Source: Sphingomonas corticis (GTDB lineage: Bacteria; Pseudomonadota; Alphaproteobacteria; Sphingomonadales; Sphingomonadaceae). Taken from it: 64,000 bases of DNA. The notes under the pieces are model-generated. The model ran no database searches. It worked only from the letters and a program-made list of their open reading frames with translations, and was not told the DNA's origin. Shown one piece after another: positions 58,881 to 64,000 of this stretch. Position numbers and translations under genes: made by a program. Positions within the stretch are counted from its first letter, which is position 1. Every line of letters starts with the position of its first letter. Location: positions 248,001 through 312,000 of the forward strand of contig NZ_JAAVJH010000001.1 in NCBI RefSeq assembly GCF_012035195.1, read 5' to 3'.

Positions 58881-59338
58881 ACGACGCATCGATGGACGAG
58901 GCGACCCTGCTGGTCGCGCGCGCGCGCGCGGCGGCGCGGCACGCGCACGCGCCCTACTCCCGCTTCGCCGTCGGCGCCGCGGTGCTGCTGGCGGACGGCA
59001 CGATCGTGACCGGCGCCAACGTGGAGAATGCGAGCTACGGCCTGTCGCTCTGCGCGGAGACGGTCGCCATCGCCACCGTGGCGGCGCAGGGCCGGCTGGC
59101 CGAGGTGGTGGCGGTGGGCGTGATCGGCGGCGCGATGGACGCCGCGGGGCACGCCACCGGCAGCGACCCGGTGCGCCCCTGCGGCCGCTGTCGCCAGGTC
59201 ATCAACGAGGCGGCGCAGATGGGCGGTCGCGACGTGGCGGTGCATTGCGCGGGCGCGCAAGGCGAGGCGGTGGCGAGCTACCGCCTGTCGCAGCTGCTGC
59301 CCGACGCCTTCGGCCCCGCCGATCTCGGCATCGCCTGA
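58877..59338 (+). CDS. cdd: Cytidine deaminase
   Basis: The 153-residue protein has the substrate pattern APYSRFAVGAAVLLADG, the zinc site CAETVAIATVA (Cys and the proton-shuttling Glu) and PCGRCRQVINEAA (two more Cys), and NVENASYGLSL for the base. It deaminates cytidine and deoxycytidine in pyrimidine salvage. It is the compact tetrameric type with three zinc cysteines. Start overlaps the GH25 stop by 4 bases; the functional link between the two genes is not obvious. Confidence 0.95.
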   Translation: MNDASMDEATLLVARARAAARHAHAPYSRFAVGAAVLLADGTIVTGANVENASYGLSLCAETVAIATVAAQGRLAEVVAVGVIGGAMDAAGHATGSDPVRPCGRCRQVINEAAQMGGRDVAVHCAGAQGEAVASYRLSQLLPDAFGPADLGIA

Positions 59339-59388
59339 AGGGCGCGCGCGAGCGCGCCTGAAAGGCGCGCGCGAGCCGCCCTTCAGGC
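59333..59388. terminator. Nested hairpin covering both stop codons of cdd and the SDR gene
   Basis: The outer arms GCCTGAAGGGC (59333-59343) and GCCCTTCAGGC (59378-59388) are perfect complements. Inside, GCGCGCCT-GAA-AGGCGCGC (59352-59370) forms another perfect hairpin. The outer arms include the cdd stop and the last codons of the convergent SDR gene. It is probably a shared bidirectional terminator without T-runs. Confidence 0.7.
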
Positions 59389-60159
59389 GCTCAGCGCATC
59401 CGCGCTCGCGTCGCCCAGGTCGCTGCCGCCGTCGACGTTCAGGATCGTGCCCGTCACGTATTTCGCCGCCCCGCTCGACAGGTACAGCGCGGCCTCGGCG
59501 ATGTCGCCCTTCGTGCCATAGTCGCGCAGCGCCAGCCGCCGCTTGATCGCCGACTCCCGCTCCGGATCGGCGAGCCGCTTCATGCCCTCGGTGTCGGCGA
59601 TCGGGCCGGGGGAGATGGCGTTCACGCGCACGCCGGCGGGGCCCCATTCCAGTGCCAGGCACTTCGTCACCATGTTGACGCCCGCCTTCGCGGCGCAGGC
59701 GTGGACCTGGAACGACATGGGGTGCACCGCCTGTCCCGCGGTGATCGCGATCAGCGAGGCGCCGGGCTTCACCAGATGGTCGAAGCTGGCGCGGAACACG
59801 TTGTAGGTGCCGAGCAGGTCGATATCGACCACGGTCTTGAACGCATTGGCGCTCACCTTCAGCGCGGGCGCCAGGAAATTGCCCGCTGCCCCCGACACGA
59901 CCACGTCGAGCGCCCCGTGACGCTCGCGCGCCGCGGCGAAGGCGGCCTCCAGCCCGGCATAGTCGCGCACGTCGCACGCGATCCCCTGCGCGTCGACGCC
60001 CGCGTCGCGCAGCCCCGCCGCCGCCGCCTCGATCTTGTCCGCGCTGCGACTCAGCACCGTCACCCGCGCTCCCGCCGCGCCGAAGGCGTGCGCGATGGCC
60101 AGGTTGATCCCGCTCGACGCGCCCGCGACGAACACGTTCCTGCCGGCGAACTCGCTCAT
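59383..60159 (-). CDS. SDR oxidoreductase of the 2,4-dienoyl-CoA reductase type
   Basis: The 258-residue protein begins MSEFAGRNVFVAGASSGINL with the cofactor loop AGASSGI. The motif VVSGAAGNFLAPALKVSANA and the segment FQVHACAAKAGVNMVTKCLA match the peroxisomal/bacterial dienoyl-CoA reductase subgroup. There the usual active-site Tyr of SDRs is absent, while the Lys is kept. LSRSADK suggests NADPH. It likely reduces 2,4-dienoyl-CoA during beta-oxidation of unsaturated fatty acids; an alternative is an untyped SDR. It is convergent with cdd. Confidence 0.87.
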   Translation of the reverse strand: MSEFAGRNVFVAGASSGINLAIAHAFGAAGARVTVLSRSADKIEAAAAGLRDAGVDAQGIACDVRDYAGLEAAFAAARERHGALDVVVSGAAGNFLAPALKVSANAFKTVVDIDLLGTYNVFRASFDHLVKPGASLIAITAGQAVHPMSFQVHACAAKAGVNMVTKCLALEWGPAGVRVNAISPGPIADTEGMKRLADPERESAIKRRLALRDYGTKGDIAEAALYLSSGAAKYVTGTILNVDGGSDLGDASADALSA

Positions 60160-60236
60160 CCGTCATCCTCCCCACCGATTGTTGCGACGGGGATGGCGCG
60201 CGAGGCGCGAGGACGCAAGTCGATCGCTTTAGATTG

Positions 60237-60322
60237 TGGTACGGGTGGTCGGACTCGAACCGACAATCTGTTGCCAGAGGCGGATTTTGAGTCCGCTGCG
60301 TCTACCATTCCGCCACACCCGC
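60237..60322 (-). tRNA. tRNA-Leu, anticodon CAA
   Basis: The minus strand folds as a class II tRNA. The acceptor arms GCGGGTG / CACCCGT pair, and the anticodon stem GCGGA / TCCGC encloses the loop CTCAAAA with anticodon CAA. A long variable arm (CTCTGGCAACAGAT) and the T-arm GTCGGTTCGAGTCCGAC are present. The discriminator A is followed by an encoded CCA, ending at 60237. It reads UUG leucine codons. No integrase or direct repeat of the 3' end is seen nearby, so it is not visibly used as an attachment site. Confidence 0.96.
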
Positions 60323-60370
60323 GTGCGCGCGGCGTGCCTTGCACCAGCACGCGGGGCGCGTCCAGTGCCG

Positions 60371-60730
60371 TCAGCGCGGCTTGGCGCCGCCGAACGGAGC
60401 GGCGGGCGGGGTGCCGATCGGCTTGCGCGCGCGCTGGGGATCGATCTCCCGGTCGAAGGCGATGCCGGCGCGGCCCTCGGTCTGCCACGCGACCCGGCCC
60501 TTCACCCAGCCGATGCCGCGTACCTCCACCTTCACCGCGCTCTCCGGCGCGATCGGCAACGGCAGCTCGGCCATCAGCCCGCCGGGCGACAGGTTGCGGA
60601 CGCGCACCGACATTTCCTCGTCGATCCCGTCAACGCGCAACCGCGCCATCAGGAACAGGCTGTCGCGCCCCCGCGGCCCTTCCCTGGTCGCCTCGGCGTC
60701 GTCGAACACACGTTTTCCGATCTGTTCCAT
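60371..60730 (-). CDS. PilZ domain protein (probable c-di-GMP receptor)
   Basis: The ATG at 60730 gives 119 residues. The PilZ barrel shows RGRDSLFLMARLRVDG, then VRVRNLSPGGLMAELPL (the N/DxSxxG motif that contacts c-di-GMP) and VKGRVAWQTEGRAGIAFDRE. The RxxxR part normally near the N-terminus is only partly visible (REGPRGRD), so ligand binding is probable but not certain. It would control motility, polysaccharide or transcription through c-di-GMP. It lies between tRNA-Leu and the dksA gene, on the same strand as both. Confidence 0.82.
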   Translation of the reverse strand: MEQIGKRVFDDAEATREGPRGRDSLFLMARLRVDGIDEEMSVRVRNLSPGGLMAELPLPIAPESAVKVEVRGIGWVKGRVAWQTEGRAGIAFDREIDPQRARKPIGTPPAAPFGGAKPR

Positions 60731-60850
60731 CGCATCCACCGGCTCGATCCCGGCGAATGCGCTACCGTCGATGCGGTAAACCAAAAGTTACCGCGTCCCG
60801 CGCCGGGACAGGTCCGGCGCGATTGGCCGGACGATGCGCCGCGCGGACAC

Positions 60851-61315
60851 TCAATCGTCGCGCGAGACCTTCTCGTTGCGCTCGTGCCGCTCCTGCGCCT
60901 CGACCGTCATCGTGGCGATCGGTCGCGCCTCCAGCCGACCCAGGCTGATGGGCTCGCCGGTCACCTCGCAATAGCCGTACTCGCCCTCCTCGATGCGGCG
61001 CAGCGCGGCGTCGATCTTGCTGACCAGCTTGCGCTGCCGGTCGCGGGTGCGCAGCTCGATCGACCAGTCGGTCTCGCTTGACGCGCGATCGGTCAGGTCC
61101 GCCTCCCGCAGCGAGTCGATCTGCAGCTGAGAGAGCGTTCCCAGCGATTCGCGCAGCAGCGCTTCCTTCCACGCCAGCAGCTTGCGCCGGAAATACGCCT
61201 GCTGGCGCGGGTTCATGAAGGGTTCGTCGGCGCCGGGCCGATAGCCCTCGTCGGCGTCGTTCGCCGCCGCCGGGCCGCTGTTCCCGTTACCGATACGATC
61301 TATCGCCGTCGCCAT
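60851..61315 (-). CDS. DksA/TraR family RNA polymerase-binding factor, one-cysteine form
   Basis: The 154-residue protein has the long coiled coil PRQQAYFRRKLLAWKEALLR with Asp residues at the tip (READLTDRASSETDWSIELR). The globular part is YGYCEVTGEPISLGRLEARP. Only one of the four zinc-finger cysteines remains, as in other alphaproteobacterial DksA proteins that work without zinc. With ppGpp it reprograms RNA polymerase in the stringent response. It is a single gene; upstream is a long, AT-richer intergenic region shared with the Q/N-rich protein gene. Confidence 0.92.
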   Translation of the reverse strand: MATAIDRIGNGNSGPAAANDADEGYRPGADEPFMNPRQQAYFRRKLLAWKEALLRESLGTLSQLQIDSLREADLTDRASSETDWSIELRTRDRQRKLVSKIDAALRRIEEGEYGYCEVTGEPISLGRLEARPIATMTVEAQERHERNEKVSRDD

Positions 61316-61660
61316 CGACCCACTCCCGCCACGCGCCGGATGTCGTCAGCATCGCCGCGTCCCCGCGGGGCCTATAGAGGCGACTTTGACCTATCTCAAG
61401 CTCCACCATCGCTCCTCTCGCACGCCGCCGCTGTCGCGGCGCTGAACGAACACAGCGCGAACCGGCGCGCAGAACGTCCTGTGCCGGCACGTTAACCATA
61501 GTGACGCGGACGCTGTCCCAATACGGGTGCCCCGCCTCCGCCGGTTCGTAGTTAACAAGGTTGAACTTAAATGTTTGTTTTGCACTTTGGCCGATGAGCC
61601 ACCGTTCAACGGTTGCTTTGCAAACGACGGCGACGATCGCCGCCAGGGAAAGAATGTCGT
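61316..61660. promoter_or_regulatory. 345-base divergent regulatory region between dksA and the Q/N-rich protein gene
   Basis: No gene fits here. The right part is unusually AT-rich for this genome. It contains GTTAACCATAG at 61491, GTTAACAAGGTTGAACTTAA at 61551-61570 and the palindrome ACCGTTCAACGGT at 61601-61613. TTAAC blocks resemble CtrA half-sites, but the spacing of the pairs (11 bases) differs from the standard 7. It probably holds the promoters of both divergent genes. Confidence 0.45.
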
Positions 61661-62605
61661 ATGTCGGTCCGGATGGCATTGGCGAAACTGTGCGCCTGCA
61701 CCTGCGGCGGGGCGCTGATCGGCGGCGGCGCCGTCCACGTCGCGGAGACCGGCAAGGCGCGCGCCGCCTATACGAAGAAGGTGGCCAAGCGCGTCGTGCG
61801 GCGCTCCTACGCCAGCACGGGCAAGGTCCGCCGCATCGTGAAGGGCGGGCAGGCCTGCGCCGCGACGACGGTGACGATCGCCAGCCAGGGGGCGCCCGTG
61901 CCGGTGCCGCTGCCCCCCGCGCCGGTCTTCGCCGGCGGCGGCGAGGTGGCGCCGGCGGTGGTGACGGGCGGTTTCGGAGGCGGCGGGTTCGGTGGCGGCG
62001 GCTTCTTCGCCGGCGGCTTCTTCGGCGGATCGGGCGGGGGCAGCAGCGGGTCGATCGTGGTCAGCTCCACGTCCAGCACCAGCGGGTCGAGCTCCACCAG
62101 CAGCTCGGGCAACGTCTCCAGCTCCACGTCCAGCGGGGGCGCGGTCGTCGACGTGAACAACTCGAACAACAACAATGTCGACAATTCGGCGAACAACAGC
62201 TCGAACAACAACAACAGCAGCAACAACAGCTCGACCAACACGAACAACAATTCGAGCCAGAGCAACAATCAGAACACGAACACGAACAACAACACCAACC
62301 AGCAGTCGCAGAACCAGGAACAGCAGCAGAACCAGCAGCAGGGGCAACAGCAGGGTCAGGGCCAGAACCAGTCGAGCACCACTTCGACCTCGTCCTCCTC
62401 CTACGGCTCCAGTTCCAAGGGCTGGTCGACCAGCGGCGGCTGGACGTCGAGCGGGCCGGGCGGCTGCAAGTACGGCCATTGCGGCCCCGGCGGCAGCAGC
62501 AGCGGCAACCCCGCCCCCGTCCCCGCCCCGCCAATGGTCATCCTGTTCGGCGCCGCCGCCGCGGGGCTGGTGGCGCGCCGCCGTTTGGCGAAACGGGCGG
62601 CCTGA
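61661..62605 (+). CDS. Exported low-complexity Asn/Gln/Ser-rich protein with PEP-CTERM-like tail
   Basis: The 314-residue protein starts at the ATG at 61661. A basic/hydrophobic head (LCACTCGGALIGGGAVHVAE) may be an atypical export signal. It is followed by a Gly/Phe-rich stretch (103-130), a Ser/Thr block (131-160), an Asn/Ser block (165-215), a Gln block (216-237) and a Ser/Trp block (238-263). The end PAPVPAPPMVILFGAAAAGL followed by VARRR has the PEP-CTERM layout, with PAP in place of PEP. A prion-like or adhesive surface role is plausible. The codon use is not visibly foreign. Confidence 0.7.
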   Translation: MSVRMALAKLCACTCGGALIGGGAVHVAETGKARAAYTKKVAKRVVRRSYASTGKVRRIVKGGQACAATTVTIASQGAPVPVPLPPAPVFAGGGEVAPAVVTGGFGGGGFGGGGFFAGGFFGGSGGGSSGSIVVSSTSSTSGSSSTSSSGNVSSSTSSGGAVVDVNNSNNNNVDNSANNSSNNNNSSNNSSTNTNNNSSQSNNQNTNTNNNTNQQSQNQEQQQNQQQGQQQGQGQNQSSTTSTSSSSYGSSSKGWSTSGGWTSSGPGGCKYGHCGPGGSSSGNPAPVPAPPMVILFGAAAAGLVARRRLAKRAA

Positions 62606-62707
62606 GCCGCGAGGCGGCGGAGCGATGACGCTCCGCCCCTTCGCGACCCGGCCGCACTGCCGTCACGCCGGACTGACCCCGGCATGACGGGTCGGGGATC
62701 CGCCGTT

Positions 62708-63217
62708 TTAGGCCGACAGCAGCGCCTGCTCGATGTCAGGGATCGGGTGGCCGGTCAGGTCCTTGTCGAGCTCGCCCGTCAGCCGCTGGCTCACCTCCTT
62801 GTGGTAATGCTTCCTCATCTCGCCCAGCGTCTTGGGCGGAGCGATGATGATGAGCGATTCGAAATCGTTCTTCAGCGCGCGCTTCTTCAGCAGGTCGGCC
62901 ACCTCCGCGGCGAAGCGATCCTCCTCCAGCTGGTGGAAGTCGGTCTGCTCGAAGCTGCCGCGCGAGGGCGCGAACTGGGCGCCGCCGCCCTGCGCGTGGT
63001 TGGACCCGTTCTGCGCCACCGCCGGCGCGCCCGGTCCCGACTGCGTCGACGATGCCGCGCCCGAGGCGTCGGTGGCCTGGTCGCGGGTCGCGGGATTGGG
63101 CTTCTCCTGCGCGGTCTCGACGATCAGATTGGGATATTCCGCATCGCCTTCGTTGCGCAGGAACAGCATCTTGCGTCCGTCCGCGACGACGACGACCGAA
63201 TTGTGGGGGACCTGCAC
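62708..63217 (-). CDS. Host_attach family protein (host attachment protein)
   Basis: The GTG at 63217 with AGGAG upstream gives 169 residues. The Host_attach (PF10116-like) pattern is VPHNSVVVVADGRKMLFLRN, ADGRK, then RFAAEVADLLKKRALKNDFE and SLIIIAPPKTLGEMRKHYHK. The insert at about 50-85 is Gln/Ala/Gly-rich and variable. Family members are small proteins first noted in plant-associated bacteria; the biochemical activity is unknown, and the name does not mean that this bacterium has a host. It is divergent from serS. Confidence 0.85.
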   Translation of the reverse strand: MQVPHNSVVVVADGRKMLFLRNEGDAEYPNLIVETAQEKPNPATRDQATDASGAASSTQSGPGAPAVAQNGSNHAQGGGAQFAPSRGSFEQTDFHQLEEDRFAAEVADLLKKRALKNDFESLIIIAPPKTLGEMRKHYHKEVSQRLTGELDKDLTGHPIPDIEQALLSA

Positions 63218-63271
63218 GGGGCGTTCTCCTGATTGCTTGTGCCTGCCGCTCCAACGCCACGCGCGGCCACC

Positions 63272-63320
63272 CGGTTGCGAAGGGGCGGGTTGCGAGAGGG
63301 GCCGGGTTGCGAGCCGGGGC
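63272..63320. repeat. Three tandem copies of a 16-17-base unit before serS
   Basis: The units are CCGGTTGCGAAGGGGC, GGGTTGCGAGAGGGGCC and GGGTTGCGAGCCGGGG. They lie in the 124-base gap between the divergent Host_attach gene and serS, ending 21 bases before the serS start. Confidence 0.75.
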
Positions 63321-63341
63321 GCGCCCCGCCATAGCGCTGGC

Positions 63342-64000
63342 ATGCACGACATCCGCCTGATCCGCGACGATCCCGCCGCCTTCGACGCCGCCCTCGCGAG
63401 GCGCGGGCTCGCGCCGGTCTCGGCGGAGGTGCTGGCGATCGACGAGCGCGCGCGCGCGCTGACGACCGAGGTGCAGGCGCTGCTCGCGCGCCGCAACGAG
63501 GCGTCCAAGGAGATCGGCGCCGCCAGATCGCGCCGCGACGATCCCACCGACCTGATGGCCGAGGTGGCGGCGCTGAAGGAGCGCTTGCCCGAGCTGGAGG
63601 CCGAACAGAAGGCCGCGGCCGCCACGCTGGTCGACCGGCTGGCGACCATCCCGAACCTGCCCGCCGACGACGTGCCCGACGGCGCGGACGAGAGCCATAA
63701 CGTGGAGCTGAAGCGCTGGGGCACGCCGCGCACCTTCGCGTTCGCGCCGAAGGAACACGCCGACCTGGGTCCGGCGCTGGGCCTGGATTTCGAGACGGGT
63801 GCACGGCTGTCGGGCGCCCGCTTCACCTTCCTGCGCGGCGGCATCGCCCGGCTGCATCGCGCGCTCGCGCAGTTTATGATCGACCGCCACGTCGACGCGA
63901 ACGGCTACGTCGAGTGCAACCCGCCGGTGCTGGTCAACGACGCCGCGATGTACGGCACGGACAAGCTGCCCAAGTTCGCGGACGATTCCTTCCGCACCAC
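63342..64000 (+). CDS. serS: Seryl-tRNA synthetase, N-terminal part (3' truncated by window)
   Basis: The frame opens at the ATG at 63342 with MHDIRLIRDDPAAFDAALAR and runs beyond the window end; about 219 residues are visible. The long antiparallel coiled-coil arm that grips the tRNA-Ser variable arm covers about residues 30-100 (SAEVLAIDERARALTTEVQA, LKERLPELEAEQKAAAATLV). The start of the class II catalytic domain has the motif 1 area LHRALAQFMIDRHVDANGY and VECNPPVLVNDAAMYGTDKLP. It charges tRNA-Ser with serine. It is a normal full-length start, with no leader peptide or T-box visible. Confidence 0.96.
   Translation, partial: MHDIRLIRDDPAAFDAALARRGLAPVSAEVLAIDERARALTTEVQALLARRNEASKEIGAARSRRDDPTDLMAEVAALKERLPELEAEQKAAAATLVDRLATIPNLPADDVPDGADESHNVELKRWGTPRTFAFAPKEHADLGPALGLDFETGARLSGARFTFLRGGIARLHRALAQFMIDRHVDANGYVECNPPVLVNDAAMYGTDKLPKFADDSFRT

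Noticed and set aside
59383..60159. SDR with a lost catalytic tyrosine
   Set aside because: The motif VHACAAKAG is normal for dienoyl-CoA reductase-type SDRs, which lack the usual Tyr four residues before the Lys.
60237..60322. tRNA-Leu as an integration site of a mobile element
   Set aside because: No integrase, no repeated 3' tRNA end and no change in gene type on either side were seen.
60851..61315. DksA as a broken gene because three zinc cysteines are missing
   Set aside because: Alphaproteobacterial DksA proteins commonly keep only one cysteine, and the coiled-coil tip acids are intact.
61805..62270. Minus-strand frame rich in Leu/Val/Glu opposite the Q/N-rich gene
   Set aside because: It is the complement of the Asn/Gln/Ser codon runs, without start context or family resemblance.
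62708..63217. Host_attach protein as a sign of a symbiosis or prophage island
   Set aside because: The family name is historical, the gene sits alone between housekeeping genes, and no phage, secretion or symbiosis gene is near.

Overview
The window is 64 kb of very GC-rich DNA, densely packed with genes, and looks like chromosome from an alphaproteobacterium of the Sphingomonas group. This rests on the gene set (UPF0262, DUF2849, DUF934, DUF1476, an NDUFS4-like complex I subunit, a DksA with a degenerate zinc finger, PEP-CTERM-like tails and a CYP153 P450), the many 1-8 bp stop/start overlaps, and the short palindromic repeats between genes. There is no rRNA, CRISPR array, prophage, integrase or insertion sequence. 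One tRNA (Leu, CAA) is present. The window starts inside mfd and ends inside serS.

Layout. 1-7.6 kb: mfd tail, alanine dehydrogenase with a divergent Lrp regulator, Tat-exported gamma-glutamyltransferase, malate synthase G, CoA-binding protein. 7.6-16.9 kb: Mrp ATPase, hflK-hflC, DegP-type protease, DUF853 ATPase, phosphoribosyltransferase, a 2OG-Fe(II) oxygenase coupled to a tiny beta-repeat protein, and a very acidic protein coupled to a MliC-like lipoprotein. 17.2-22.1 kb: DUF1476-bolA-grxD, then a leucine operon leuC / 34-aa ORF / Phd-VapC toxin-antitoxin / leuD / quinone oxidoreductase. 22.3-24.1 kb: a glutathione S-transferase pseudogene abutting scoB, then scoAB. 24-30 kb: HAD phosphatase, membrane esterase, SDR, a 56-aa PEP-CTERM-like peptide, hisE-HIT, amino acid permease, mscL. 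30-33 kb: lemA / two TPM proteins / NUDIX. 33-43 kb: complex I subunit, HrpB helicase, acetyltransferase, adenosine kinase, EI24 protein and lipoprotein, NatAB-type ABC exporter, CYP153 P450, DUF3667. 43-50 kb: pgsA-moaD-moaE, MFS transporter, gamma carbonic anhydrase, nitronate monooxygenase, DUF885 peptidase. 50-54.4 kb: sulfate-assimilation operon cobA / DUF2849 / cysI / RidA / DUF934 / cysH. 54.4-64 kb: DUF4403, dnaB, UPF0262 / GH25 / cdd, dienoyl-CoA-reductase-type SDR, tRNA-Leu, PilZ, DksA, an Asn/Gln/Ser-rich surface protein, Host_attach protein, serS.

How it works together. Most of the content is housekeeping and central metabolism: leucine and histidine synthesis, sulfate reduction with its siroheme supply, the glyoxylate-shunt enzyme, ketone-body CoA transfer, Fe-S and envelope proteases. 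The unusual material is small and sits between these genes: the exported Q/N-rich protein with a PEP-CTERM-like tail, a miniature protein of the same plan, the 18-residue-repeat protein coupled to an oxygenase, the toxin-antitoxin pair inside leuCD, a GH25 protein lacking its usual catalytic glutamate, a RidA gene inside the sulfate operon, the GST relic and several short tandem repeats at gene ends. No large undescribed multi-gene system is evident.
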